From positions 39,445,557 to 39,509,556 of the forward strand of contig ML681990.1 of assembly GCA_007922195.1 (NCBI GenBank): DNA of 64,000 nt, written 5' to 3'. Shown one piece after another: positions 50,701 through 55,799 of this stretch (position 1 is its first letter; each line of letters begins with the position of its first letter). The notes below the pieces were generated by a model that had not been told where the DNA came from, did no database searches, and saw nothing but the letters and a program-made list of their open reading frames with translations. The translations under genes were made by a program, and so were the position numbers. Origin of the DNA: Podocnemis expansa. Lineage: Eukaryota; Chordata; Testudines; Podocnemididae.

Positions 50701-52894
50701 TTATCTTCTTAAGGTTCAATAATTGGATCCCTTTGAACTTTTATCTTTGTATTGTCTCTAAAGAATACTTCCATCGCATCATTTAAGATTATTCAGAGCA
50801 ATTTTTTAATAAGACTAATTGTAAGAAGTGGTTTGCTTTCCTTTAAATATTGAGCATATACGTTCAGTCTGTCTGTAATTTAGTCAGCAAAACATGGTAT
50901 AGCAAACCAAAATCAAGGGATTTTTCTCATGTTGCTTTTGTATTTGGAAGTATCCAACCAAAAATATAGTTGTAGTTGTTTATTCAAATAAAAACAAGAA
51001 GTAAAGCAGTGAAACATCAACACTGAAGTTTTCAGTGGAATTCTGAAATTAGGGCCCGATTTTTACAATCTCTTGCTGATTCAAGAGTTTTTACTAAGTA
51101 AATAGTCCATTAATTTCAGTGCAATGTATCATGCTAATAAGACTTGCAGGATTGGGTCTTTAGTACAGTACATTTTTATAATGACCATATAGCAAATTAT
51201 AAGTTGTGGTCAGCCCTTGGTCTTTTGCCTCACAATGCACCCACGGATGGTACATCTTCAAGATAAGTTATATATTATTTGAACCAATATTTAAAAATAG
51301 ATGAATGTCTTTTGACTGCCTGTTTGCTTTTCTCAGTGAACTATCACCTTTTTTCAGGAAAGAAGATGAAAATTTCAATAGCCTTTTGCAAAATGGAGGT
51401 GAATTAAACATCATACAAGAAGAAAATATCAATGCACAACAGAAAGTTACAAATTTGCCTGAATATGAATTAAGCATTGAAGAGAGATTAGCTCTGATAG
51501 AAAAAGATGTTGATCTAAACACAGCCACTGATGAGTCTCACAAATTAGACCAAATTAACATGAACATCAACAAACTCACTGTTGAAGATAAAGAGCAGTC
51601 CAATTCTTTGGAAAGATTAAGGACACAGGAAATAGTGTCAGTAAAGAGTTGTTTAAACAATAACAACAAGAAAGAAACTGAGCACTTGGAAAACAGAAAT
51701 CAGTATCCTACCCTCTGTTCTATAAATAAAGTGAATGGACATTCTGAGGAAGAACCACCATCTCCAAGGAAGGTTGAATTAAAAAGAAGCATTACAGTTG
51801 ATACTGAGTCTTCCGATATGTGTACTTCAAAGAGCACTGAAGATCTGTCCCCGCAGCGAAGTGGCCCTGTGGTGAAATCTCACAGTATTACCAACATGGA
51901 CACTGGTGCTCTAAAAATTTTTGATATTGTTAATGACAGTGGATCTCAAGAGCCAAATTCAATGGTAAAATCTGCATGTGTTGGTCCAGATGGAAAAAAC
52001 ATTGTCCGAAGCAAATCTGCTACTCTTCTATATGACCAGCCTTTACAGATATTTCCTGGATCATCGTCGTCATCTGATTTAGTATCTTGTACGAAAACGT
52101 TGTTCAAGTTTGATTCAAATCACAATCCTGAAGGTGCTAGTGTAGTTAGAGGACCAGTGGCTAATAGTGCACAGATGTTCAGTGCACCTCAGTATAATAT
52201 CCAGTATAGCAGCAGTACAACAGGCAAAGATGCCCTGTGGCCCACAAAACAAAATGCCCAGATAGAACAAGGAAGTTTACCACCTCAACGTCTATCTAGG
52301 TCAGACAGCACAGAAAGTTCTAACTATGTAAAACATTCTGCCAACATGAATTTCTCCAATCATAATAATGTTCGAGCTAATGCGGCATATAACATGCATC
52401 AAAGGATGGGTGGAAGACCTATAGAAATGTGGGCTATTCCACCGAATGATAGACTTGTTCCTGGAGCAACCAGAAATACTCTTCAGAGACAGAGCAGCAT
52501 ATCCTCTACGGCTTCCATAAATGTTGGTGATACAGGACCGTCCAGGCGTCCTCAGGTTCCTGAAGGGGACTACTTAACGTACAGAGAGTTGCATTCAATG
52601 GGAAGAGCTCCACCAATAATGTCAGGACAACCGAGACCTCTTTCTGCAAGAACATATAGCATTGATGGTCCAAACGTAGCCAGACCTCAGAGTGCTCACC
52701 CTTCAGTGAATGAAATACCAGAAAGAACTATGTCAGTTAGTGACTTTAATTATTCACGGACTAGTCCCACAAAAAGGGCAAACCCCAGGGTTAATTCTGA
52801 ACATTCTTTATTAGACCCTCCAGGAAAAAGCAAAGTCCCTCATGATTGGCGGGAACAGGTCCTGCGACACATTGAAGCCAAAAAGTTAGAAAAG
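2699..52894 (+). CDS. ERBIN: ERBIN (erbin, LAP-family scaffold), 17 internal coding exons of a partial gene
   Basis: The joined exons 2699-2777, 12186-12275, 19600-19656, 26332-26395, 28651-28725, 30094-30238, 30723-30795, 33266-33395, 33829-33944, 35101-35170, 35910-36009, 41542-41663, 42257-42427, 43586-43768, 47938-48052, 50265-50445 and 51358-52894 total 3308 nt. After two bases that finish a split Gly codon, this is exactly 1102 codons with no stop. Known family role: erbin is a cytoplasmic scaffold at basolateral membranes and junctions; its PDZ domain binds ERBB2, and it also affects Ras/Raf and SMAD signalling. The window encodes leucine-rich repeats (LxxLxLxxNxLxxLP pattern, about the first 310 residues), the linker after them ([20 protein letters not shown]) and the Ser-rich disordered region. 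The match to remembered human ERBIN is close throughout and distinguishes it from LRRC7, SCRIB and LRRC1. The start codon and the PDZ domain are outside the window. Confidence 0.96.
3002..3374. mobile_element. Non-autonomous hAT element with perfect 8-bp target duplication
   Basis: Starts cagtggttccta and ends gggaaccactt, imperfect terminal inverted repeats typical of Charlie-like hAT elements. The flanks carry the same 8 bp, gtttttag, at 2994-3001 and 3375-3382. The inside has no transposase; its two ends share related motifs (ggggtccacag; aaaggttggg). Confidence 0.85.
3960..4205. repeat. GA-rich dispersed repeat
   Basis: Purine-rich stretch with the motif gggacaaggagct. Related text recurs near 36980-37090 and 37390-37840. 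There is no coding sense. It resembles a decayed minisatellite-like or dispersed repeat. Confidence 0.5.
4310..4611. mobile_element. hAT-like non-autonomous element
   Basis: Left end gagtggttctcgacc, right end aggttttaaactactg. Flanks ctctagag (4302-4309) and atttagag (4612-4619) match at 6 of 8, a worn target duplication. A second end-like motif (gttgaaaactactg) at about 4520-4533 suggests a composite. Confidence 0.6.
4683..4905 (+). mobile_element. tRNA-derived SINE-like copy
   Basis: Begins tagctcaagtggcacag, like a Pol III A box, and ends with aagtcaagcactcagaagt. The copy at 38172-38385 has the same start (tagctcaggtggcaaag) and the same tail (gcaagtcaagcactcagaag). This layout fits the tortoise-type tRNA-derived SINEs I know of; I could not align it. 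Confidence 0.6.
5401..5602 (+). repeat. Left inverted terminal repeat of DIRS A
   Basis: Runs from tgttctccttcgagtg through ctccaattaggtgtgtgtgc and cctttatatgggctcacc to ctcagttccttcttcctgcc. The reverse complement of each block is found in order at about 10004-10205. Confidence 0.85.
5769..7697 (+). pseudogene. DIRS A gag-like region (zinc-knuckle and capsid remnants)
   Basis: Starts [19 protein letters not shown], then [20 protein letters not shown], a Cys/His cluster shared with copies D ([12 protein letters not shown]) and F (CTKCLGEGHISKMC). A basic, Ser/Pro-rich middle follows in shifting frames. The C-terminal part (7257-7697) reads [20 protein letters not shown] then [20 protein letters not shown], a conserved block of turtle-type DIRS gag that is also seen in copy D. 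Several frames are used, so it is broken. Confidence 0.75.
7739..9088 (+). pseudogene. DIRS A reverse transcriptase
   Basis: One continuous frame broken only by TGA at 8360 and TGA at 8549. In order: [39 protein letters not shown] then [23 protein letters not shown] (first catalytic Asp block), [20 protein letters not shown], and [11 protein letters not shown] (YxDD box intact). [20 protein letters not shown] and a thumb-like LRLLGHF block follow. The order and wording are those of DIRS/Pao-type RTs with the YLDD box. The second TGA sits where CGA (Arg) is likely, a typical CpG decay. Confidence 0.88.
9040..9110 (+). pseudogene. DIRS A RNase H stub at a deletion junction
   Basis: Reads [16 protein letters not shown], the first catalytic block of RNase H, then breaks off and is followed within about 30 bp by the recombinase N-terminus. 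The rest of RNase H is missing. Confidence 0.7.
9112..9936 (+). pseudogene. DIRS A tyrosine recombinase
   Basis: Reads [32 protein letters not shown], then [20 protein letters not shown], where SARRVSE holds the first catalytic Arg. A frameshift occurs near 9431-9437. It continues [20 protein letters not shown], a TAG at 9674, then [20 protein letters not shown] and [20 protein letters not shown]. In intact family members the pattern is HxxR and a Tyr after the HTF block. Here those positions are Thr and Cys, so the enzyme lacks key residues. Confidence 0.82.
9882..9975 (+). repeat. Internal complementary region of DIRS A
   Basis: 9882-9915 (caggcactcaaaggagaa core) is the reverse complement of the left outer end at about 5401-5430. 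9918-9975 (cgtaactgtcgttctctg core) is the reverse complement of the right outer end at 10164-10221. Together it is complementary to the joined ends, the hallmark of DIRS elements. It overlaps the 3' end of the recombinase frame. Confidence 0.85.
10004..10222 (+). repeat. Right inverted terminal repeat of DIRS A with right-end extension
   Basis: Contains ggcaagaaagaactgagg, ggtgagcccatataaagg and gcacacacacctaattggag in one of its variants, mirroring the left end. The outer part, through agagaacgacagttatgg to aaaaaggttatt, is complementary to 9918-9975. The exact outer border near 10222 is estimated. Confidence 0.82.
10560..11450 (+). mobile_element. DIRS fragment B (5' UTR and gag N-terminal part)
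   Basis: Decayed. Reads [16 protein letters not shown], then [19 protein letters not shown], parallel to [20 protein letters not shown] in copy A. Further on, 11322-11420 reads [19 protein letters not shown], parallel to the [14 protein letters not shown] block of copy A. No RT or recombinase follows; the right border is not visible. A TTG run (about 10736-10756) lies inside. Confidence 0.6.
11451..12185. other. Intron sequence
   Basis: AT-rich. The upstream part (to about 12000) may still be DIRS-derived, but I cannot identify it. No gene seen. Confidence 0.4.
12186..12275 (+). CDS. ERBIN: ERBIN exon b (leucine-rich repeats)
   Basis: Acceptor tctag, donor gtaag. It completes Lys and reads [18 protein letters not shown], then [10 protein letters not shown], ending in AG of a split Arg. 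It is a canonical repeat of 23-residue periodicity, essentially identical to mammalian erbin. Confidence 0.95.
12485..12740 (-). mobile_element. DNA-transposon-like repeat (related to 40302-40759)
   Basis: Starts caggggtcagcatcctttg. Its text (ctcctccctgaccctcagcc, cctgaaaattcagcagcagc) matches the reverse complement of the end of the 40.3-40.8 kb repeat (ctcatcctcagccagtgccg on that strand). So it is the same family in the opposite direction. Confidence 0.6.
12742..12905 (+). pseudogene. hAT transposase C-terminal relic
   Basis: In one frame: [20 protein letters not shown], then [20 protein letters not shown] and [11 protein letters not shown]. The LKLIKT.L.STM.QE.L.GLA.LSIE pattern is the C-terminal dimerisation segment of hAT transposases of the ZMYM/THAP12-like type. 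Only this last part is present. It follows directly on the 12485-12740 repeat, so both may belong to one decayed element. Confidence 0.7.
12906..17335. other. Intron sequence, no gene seen
   Basis: AT-rich intron with short chance frames. 13050-13210 is slightly GC-richer. I recognise no repeat family, splice-bounded exon or RNA gene. Confidence 0.5.
17336..17535. mobile_element. Fold-back repeat copy 1
   Basis: Left arm ggagtctggtagcacttttaa... then catgagattccatgg; right arm gtgggattttctcccac, aaaagctcatgtgat, agtgataccagactc. The arms are imperfect inverted repeats. The outer left text gtatctgtgttaatctag is the family's usual outer end. The same family occurs at 17777-18016, 28344-28432 and 32413-32483. 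Confidence 0.7.
17777..18016. mobile_element. Fold-back repeat copy 2 (best preserved)
   Basis: Left arm from aaggagtcgtgtggcactt through catgagctttcatgggag to cttcatcagatgctt; right arm gaagcatccgacgaagtggg through cccacgaaagctcatgcg to aagtgccacacgactcctt. Arms of about 90 bp are separated by about 15 bp. Typical of fold-back MITEs; no coding content. I associate the motif with turtle genomes but cannot name the family. Confidence 0.78.
18017..19599. other. Intron sequence, no gene seen
   Basis: AT-rich intron up to the acceptor of exon c. No recognised repeat or gene. Confidence 0.5.
19600..19656 (+). CDS. ERBIN: ERBIN exon c (leucine-rich repeats)
   Basis: Acceptor gttacag, donor gtaagt. 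It reads (R)[18 protein letters not shown] and ends inside a Lys codon (AA), completed by the A that starts the next exon. At 57 nt it is the shortest exon in the window, after a 7.3-kb intron. Confidence 0.94.
19657..23660. other. Intron sequence, mostly unassigned
   Basis: A GC-richer patch at 19750-19930 and the stretch 21200-22140 look unlike the AT-rich surroundings and may be old repeats, but I recognise neither. No gene seen. Confidence 0.45.
23713..24132 (-). pseudogene. R4-like LINE ORF, restriction-like endonuclease and C-terminus
   Basis: Continues after the frameshift: [40 protein letters not shown], then [17 protein letters not shown] and [20 protein letters not shown]. It ends [11 protein letters not shown] with a stop, the normal C-terminus of the family. 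The Asp and Asp-x-x-Lys residues of the nuclease core are present. Confidence 0.82.
24021..25139 (-). pseudogene. R4-like LINE ORF, RT C-terminal half and zinc finger
   Basis: 372 residues from [19 protein letters not shown]. The only break is the frameshift at its 3' end. It includes [78 protein letters not shown] and the CCHC finger. It resembles RT-endonuclease LINE proteins found widely in fish and reptiles. Confidence 0.82.
25400..25965. mobile_element. Long inverted-repeat MITE with a GC-rich core
   Basis: Left arm agttgactcaggttcctggg, then ggcttggactgcagggctat; right arm atctacacagaaatttttag, agcccaagcccgagtcagat. The arms are reverse-complement related. The motif gtctacactgcaattttta with agcccgag is a repeat theme I know from reptile genomes. 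The core, including the GC-rich 25640-25860 region, has chance frames only. Confidence 0.6.
26332..26395 (+). CDS. ERBIN: ERBIN exon d (leucine-rich repeats)
   Basis: Acceptor gtgcag, donor gtgagt. It reads (K)[18 protein letters not shown] then TEV, ending on a codon boundary. The preceding 6.7-kb intron carries the antisense R4-like LINE. Confidence 0.94.
26606..26760. mobile_element. Possible hAT-like short element
   Basis: Left cagtgctagaactaggta and right cctagttacggccctg are roughly inverted, like gccctag-type elements of reptiles. The flanks are not a clear target duplication. Confidence 0.4.
27826..28055 (+). mobile_element. DIRS left-end relic C
   Basis: Contains cactcagttgcttctcag and ggagtccctagttaagatattctctt, parallel to the left end of copy A (cctcagttccttcttcc; gagacttccctagctagttctttt). 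It is GC-rich against AT-rich surroundings. No coding part follows, so it is a solo end or an old truncated copy. Confidence 0.5.
28344..28432. mobile_element. Fold-back repeat copy 3 (right half)
   Basis: gaagtgggatctgtcccaca, aaagctcatgtgataaat, agtgccacaaggctcctt: the right arm of the family best seen at 17777-18016. Confidence 0.65.
28651..28725 (+). CDS. ERBIN: ERBIN exon e (leucine-rich repeats)
   Basis: Acceptor ttttaacag, donor gtatgt. It encodes exactly 25 codons, beginning [18 protein letters not shown] and ending LIPG. Both ends are in phase 0. Confidence 0.94.
28726..30093. other. Intron sequence, no gene seen
   Basis: AT-rich intron between exons e and f. No recognised repeat. 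Confidence 0.5.
30094..30238 (+). CDS. ERBIN: ERBIN exon f (leucine-rich repeats)
   Basis: Acceptor tgtttag, donor gttagt. It reads [20 protein letters not shown], then a repeat ending LQQLPESI plus the first G of a split Gly. 145 nt, two repeats. Confidence 0.94.
30239..30722. other. Short intron
   Basis: AT-rich, 484 nt, no recognised feature besides the splice signals. Confidence 0.6.
30723..30795 (+). CDS. ERBIN: ERBIN exon g (leucine-rich repeats)
   Basis: Acceptor acaacag, donor gtaagt. It reads (G)[19 protein letters not shown] then DSIG and GG of a split Gly. The intron before it is only 484 nt, one of the shorter ones here. Confidence 0.94.
30877..31877. mobile_element. Terminal-inverted-repeat DNA element with a C/T-rich core
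   Basis: Left end taccgtatatagtcgggcat and then aagccga. The right end, read in reverse, is taccatatatcattgtgtat and then aagccga: about 20 of 27 bp match. A third end-like copy, taccatattctcccgagtat, lies at 31787-31813 in left orientation, so a small second element (31787-31877) may sit inside or beside the first. The core (31000-31700) is C/T-rich low-complexity DNA. No transposase. Confidence 0.65.
31000..31700. repeat. C/T-rich low-complexity tract
   Basis: Irregular repeats around cctcactgctgcccc and tccc runs. They give a chance Pro-rich 245-residue frame. No sign of selection or splicing. Confidence 0.75.
32413..32483. mobile_element. Fold-back repeat copy 4 (left half)
   Basis: aaggagtcgtgtggcacttt, cagatttatttttctcatg, agctttcgtgggagaaaa, right after a poly-A stretch. 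Left arm only. Confidence 0.65.
32484..33265. other. Intron sequence, no gene seen
   Basis: AT-rich intron up to the acceptor of exon h. No recognised repeat. Confidence 0.5.
33266..33395 (+). CDS. ERBIN: ERBIN exon h (leucine-rich repeats)
   Basis: Acceptor tgttcag, donor gtatga. It reads [20 protein letters not shown], then [15 protein letters not shown], ending on a codon boundary. About two repeats. Confidence 0.94.
33396..33828. other. Short intron
   Basis: AT-rich, 433 nt. No recognised feature. Confidence 0.6.
33829..33944 (+). CDS. ERBIN: ERBIN exon i (leucine-rich repeats)
   Basis: Acceptor ttttttcag, donor gtttgt. It reads [20 protein letters not shown], then [15 protein letters not shown] and AG of a split Arg. 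Confidence 0.94.
33945..35100. other. Intron sequence, no gene seen
   Basis: AT-rich intron between exons i and j. No recognised repeat. Confidence 0.5.
35101..35170 (+). CDS. ERBIN: ERBIN exon j (last leucine-rich repeat)
   Basis: Acceptor tctttcacag, donor gtgaac. It reads (R)[20 protein letters not shown] then DNQ, the end of the repeat solenoid, finishing on a codon boundary. Confidence 0.94.
35171..35909. other. Intron sequence, no gene seen
   Basis: AT-rich intron between exons j and k. No recognised repeat. Confidence 0.5.
35910..36009 (+). CDS. ERBIN: ERBIN exon k (linker after the repeats)
   Basis: Acceptor ctttctcag, donor gtagga. It reads [20 protein letters not shown], then [13 protein letters not shown] and the first base of a Val. 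This is the conserved segment that directly follows the repeats in LAP proteins. Confidence 0.94.
36980..37840. repeat. GA-rich dispersed repeat, two blocks
   Basis: Blocks 36980-37090 and about 37390-37840 share ggacaaggagct-type and gctggggaag-type motifs with each other and with 3960-4205. There is no clear unit length because the copies are decayed. Confidence 0.5.
37937..38134. mobile_element. Short hAT element with perfect 8-bp target duplication
   Basis: Ends cagtggtttcaaac and gtttgaaaaccactg are inverted repeats. Both flanks are gcctagag (37929-37936 and 38135-38142). 198 bp with an internal T run; no coding content. Confidence 0.88.
38172..38385 (+). mobile_element. tRNA-derived SINE-like copy
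   Basis: Begins ggtgtagctcaggtggcaaag (A-box-like) and ends gcaagtcaagcactcagaag. Same family as 4683-4905. The tRNA-like part is too diverged to be a gene. Confidence 0.6.
38460..38990. other. Unassigned GC-richer intron block
   Basis: Sequence unlike the neighbouring intron (for example gaaacggtagcgggcgggc) containing the 34-bp tandem duplication. It might be an old LTR or other repeat. I see no primer-binding site or coding frame. Confidence 0.3.
38715..38782. repeat. Perfect 34-bp tandem duplication
   Basis: The unit beginning gtagatatatgtatgtcttc occurs at 38715-38748 and again, identical, at 38749-38782. Confidence 0.95.
40302..40759 (+). mobile_element. DNA-transposon-like element, same family as 12485-12740
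   Basis: Left tagggttaggcaaacccggg, right agcaaagtttgctgacactg, roughly inverted. Flanks ttagtagt (left) and gtggtagt (right) agree at 6 of 8, a possible worn target duplication. Open frames inside are chance. Confidence 0.6.
41542..41663 (+). CDS. ERBIN: ERBIN exon l (LAP-specific linker)
   Basis: Acceptor tttttgtag, donor gtcagt. It completes Val and reads [20 protein letters not shown], then [20 protein letters not shown]. The intron before it is 5.5 kb. Confidence 0.94.
41664..42256. other. Intron sequence, no gene seen
   Basis: AT-rich intron between exons l and m. No recognised repeat. Confidence 0.55.
42257..42427 (+). CDS. ERBIN: ERBIN exon m
   Basis: Acceptor gttacacag, donor gttaga. 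It has 57 codons, beginning [20 protein letters not shown] and ending KDVGIK. The first 35 residues are strongly conserved; the acidic-basic tail is more divergent, as expected for a disordered linker. Confidence 0.93.
42887..43199. mobile_element. hAT-like non-autonomous element
   Basis: Left cagggattggctgcctg, right caggttgcagacccctg, imperfect inverted repeats. The right part, agccacgtgtggctctggag, is the common theme of a hAT family also seen at 46753-47186. Flanks atctagga and ctttcgga match at 5 of 8 only. Confidence 0.55.
43586..43768 (+). CDS. ERBIN: ERBIN exon n (divergent linker)
   Basis: Acceptor ttactctag, donor gtatag. It has 61 codons, from [15 protein letters not shown] to VLNHEDMLE. 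This is the least conserved exon against remembered human erbin; only scattered residues (YM..N.VQK, EPEAE, NHED) line up. Its identity rests on position, phase 0 at both ends and those anchors. Confidence 0.88.
45408..45692 (+). pseudogene. DIRS D gag C-terminal block
   Basis: 94 residues: [20 protein letters not shown], then [20 protein letters not shown] and [14 protein letters not shown]. It parallels [20 protein letters not shown] and [15 protein letters not shown] of copy A, so the identity is secure though the function is lost. Confidence 0.8.
46080..46550 (+). pseudogene. DIRS D reverse transcriptase remnant
   Basis: Pieces in several frames: [11 protein letters not shown] (46131-46170), then [11 protein letters not shown] (46311-46345) followed by [20 protein letters not shown] and the block [12 protein letters not shown]. 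These parallel the YFHIS and [12 protein letters not shown] blocks of copy A. It breaks off before the YxDD box. Confidence 0.72.
46753..47186. mobile_element. hAT-like element with 8-bp target duplication
   Basis: Left caagagtggccaaac, right gtttggcccagcctg, inverted repeats, with gccacatgtggctcctgag near the right end. Flanks are atatatat on both sides (46745-46752, 47187-47194). The duplication is low complexity, so it is weaker proof than at 37937. Confidence 0.7.
47938..48052 (+). CDS. ERBIN: ERBIN exon o
   Basis: Acceptor ttggcag, donor gttaga. It reads [20 protein letters not shown], then [18 protein letters not shown] and the first G of Asp. Near-identical to mammalian erbin. The 4.2-kb intron before it carries the deleted DIRS and a hAT. 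Confidence 0.95.
48053..50264. other. Intron sequence, no gene seen
   Basis: AT-rich intron with poly-T stretches and an attaa run near 49650. No recognised repeat family or gene. Confidence 0.5.
50265..50445 (+). CDS. ERBIN: ERBIN exon p (Ser-rich region)
   Basis: Acceptor tgtttcag, donor gtttgt. It reads (D)[20 protein letters not shown], then [15 protein letters not shown] and, at the end, SAISKI plus AG of a split Arg. It is Ser/Asn-rich and probably disordered. Confidence 0.94.
50446..51357. other. Intron sequence, no gene seen
   Basis: AT-rich intron before the large exon. No recognised repeat. Confidence 0.55.
51358..52894 (+). CDS. ERBIN: ERBIN large exon (central disordered region)
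   Basis: Acceptor ttttttcag, donor gtaaaa. 1537 nt: one base completing Arg plus 512 codons. It begins [13 protein letters not shown] and ends [17 protein letters not shown]. Conserved islands include [53 protein letters not shown] and [19 protein letters not shown]. In LAP proteins this one exon carries most of the phosphorylation-rich linker. The PDZ domain is encoded by exons beyond the window. The open frame runs on to 53005 past the donor, but that stretch is intron-like. Confidence 0.96.
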
Positions 52895-55799
52895 GTAAAA
52901 ATGGTTAATTATTTTTCAAAATTCTGTCACCCTGTATTATATAAAACAAGCTATGTAATCTATATTTTGATTAATTTTCCACTTTGCAACAAAAATGTGC
53001 TCTGAAACTTTTTAAATGGGACCTGAAACCATTTTTTTTCCAAAAAATGTAGGTATATGTTGAATATCCCTGAGAAGTATTCATATAATTGATTATAAAC
53101 TTTCCTTCCCTTCCCTGTGTTAAAGTACATAAGGTGCATGCTCTTGTCATAATTTAGGAACCTGAAACTATCCAATAGGGAGGAAAAATAAAAATGATAG
53201 CTAAGATTTTTTAAACATAGAACTTTTTTATATGGGGACTTGAATATTCCATATGACTGGATTGTCCATTATGCTATGTTGAATTTTTGATGTTGTATGT
53301 GGAAGAAAGATTCTTCAGGTGATTGTTTACATGTATACCACTTCTGGTATGCCTCTCCCCTGTCCACAGAAGACTGGAATTTTTCAGTAGAGCCATCTTT
53401 GTGCCCTACATGTACTCCAATGCCTCATAGTGAAAGATACAAACAGTCCCATTCCTCTGTCATGAAGCTGATGAAAGCTGTCTTTACTTCCTCAACCCAG
53501 TCTTCTGAAGAGAGGAGACATAAGGCTCACTGTCAGCATGTATTTGAGCAGATGCAGCCTAGGAAACAGTTCAAGGCCTGGATCAGGTTTTGCTGATTCC
53601 TGAACACTAAGTGACCACTGACTGTCTGGGTCAACTCTCCAGAAGTTAGTGGTGTGCCTGTGATTCACTGAAGTCAGCAGTGCAGGAGTGCTCATCAGAT
53701 CTTTCGGCACCAGAGTTTTGTTCTCACCTTGAGTCACCCTTTGAAACTGAAAACATTAGCACTGACTACTTCCAGTCCATATCTGATAGAACCAGAAATT
53801 CTTTCCTCCAGATATTCACTTCAGGAACCCATCTTCATGGTTCACCATTGCTAGAAGACTTGACATATTGAGATCAGTCTTGATTGCTGGTGTCTACTAA
53901 TAAACTGTGTGTTCTGGTTTTAAACCTTGCATTGCAACCACAGGAGCTGTGCTGTCCTTTTCAAACACCTGAGAGATCTGCACCATCTGTGGAGGAGATG
54001 CATTTTTTTTCTCCTTGACTTCAGAAGATGAGGTGGTATGTTGCTTGTCTCCCTGTATTACTCCCCAAAATAATGTGACCCTAGCCTTCCTGAAAGGACA
54101 ATCAAAGACCACTTTCACAGGAGAGACTATAGAGATGTCTGTGAATAGTACCCTGCATGGTACTGACTGTGGCCAGCACCCCCTTTTCAAAATTCCATAC
54201 ATTTGTGGAAGATGCATTGTACTCTCAGGGTTTCTAGTGACACCTTAGGAGGCAAAGTTGCCTTCATTTTGGGGACCTCAAGAAAGCCACCTTACTCAAC
54301 ATCCTCCTAAGGTGGAGAGTGAGAAGGAGGACTCAGGGGAGGCAGCAGCTGAAAATCTCTTCCTCCTCACAACACAAGACCGTGGCCTCAGTTGTTCCAG
54401 CCCAGTGTGACAATTAATAGAATTTCCATTAACTCCTCAGGACATTGGTAGTCTCCTTGGAAACTGTGGTTAGTATACTGAAAGAGTAATCACATAAACT
54501 TCTTGACAGCCTGCATTTATTGGACCTTGTTAGGTTGGCAATGCCAATAAATGATGGCTTCTCGGAGCCAGCCAGAAGACTTTGGCAGACTCGTACTTCA
54601 GAACCACCTACATCTGAGAGGAAGTAGACTTGCAGTTTCATGTTGCCATCAAAAGTTTTGAATAGTTTTTTAATTCCGCAACATCCAGGCTCTCCGTTCA
54701 AGAACGGTACAAGAAACAAGGTCTGCCTAAAGCGACCCTCGGGAAGAAGGCCCCCTAAAGATTGGACTTCTTTGCTCAGAAGTCATAATTTTCAGTTGCC
54801 TCTCAAATGCACAGCAAGTAACCAAGCACTCCTGGCTAATTATATTTCTGTGACCTGGGACCAGTTACTTTGATTTCCAGCAGACTCCTGCAGCAGCAGA
54901 GAGAGGGGTAGAAATCCCTAGTTCAGGAAGGGCAGCTATTGTGGCCTGTGGTATAGCTACTGCAGTAATAATACACAGAACCCCCTGGTTGCAGTACTTG
55001 GGAATTTCAGTGGTAGTTCAAACAATGATGATGAATCACCCCTTTGAGGACACAGATCTTTTAATAAGGATATTGATGAGCTTCTTCACACCTTGAAGGA
55101 TTCAAGAGCAACCTTATGCTTCATGGACATGTACACCCTGGTTCCTAGAAAGAAATGGTACAAGCTTCCACTCTGTTAGATACAAAGGCTACCATCTTCG
55201 TAGTATTACAGTCATCAGAGGTCTTCCATACCTTGGAGGAAGAGGCAGAGGTTCCAGATGGGGGAGAGATTCAGCTTCTTCCTTCTCCTCAACACATCTT
55301 GCCCTGAACCTCAGAACAATAGGCTTGATGGGTGATAGTGATAGAGAGTCTTGCAAAACTAGCTGATCAAAATTTTCGCACCTTTAGGAACTGTTGTAAG
55401 TCAGGCCTTGACAAATTCTGGTTATCATGGCACCCAGGATTTTTTCCCCAGTGCCTAGAAGCGCTATGGCAACCCAGGAGGCTGACGTCCCTGGCACATA
55501 AAATAAAGAGCTGACAGCATTCTGCCATATTCAGCACCACCATCTCTTTCTCCCTCCCTGCTGCTGGCAAGCACTTTTTTTCGGGGTGTGAGAGAGTCTC
55601 TTGCACCACACTGCTGCCACAAGTAGCTGTGGTAGATTTTCAGCGGCAGGGACCCTGCACGCTCTGCTCCACTGATGGAAAAAGTGGCAGTGGCAGTGAA
55701 CTTTCAGTGGTGGGCAGGTCCTTCACTGCTGCACACTGAGGAGCATCTCAGTTTTGAGACTGGCCCCTGGGTGTGCAGCTGATTTGTCGAGACCTGGTT

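Noticed and set aside
52895..53005. Open frame continuing 37 codons past the large ERBIN exon
   Set aside because: The border EAKKLEK with gtaaaa fits the known exon end. The continuation is intron-like and unrelated to erbin. A rare transcript ending here cannot be excluded.
53897..54217. Minus-strand 106-residue frame
   Set aside because: Antisense shadow of the DIRS E gag region.
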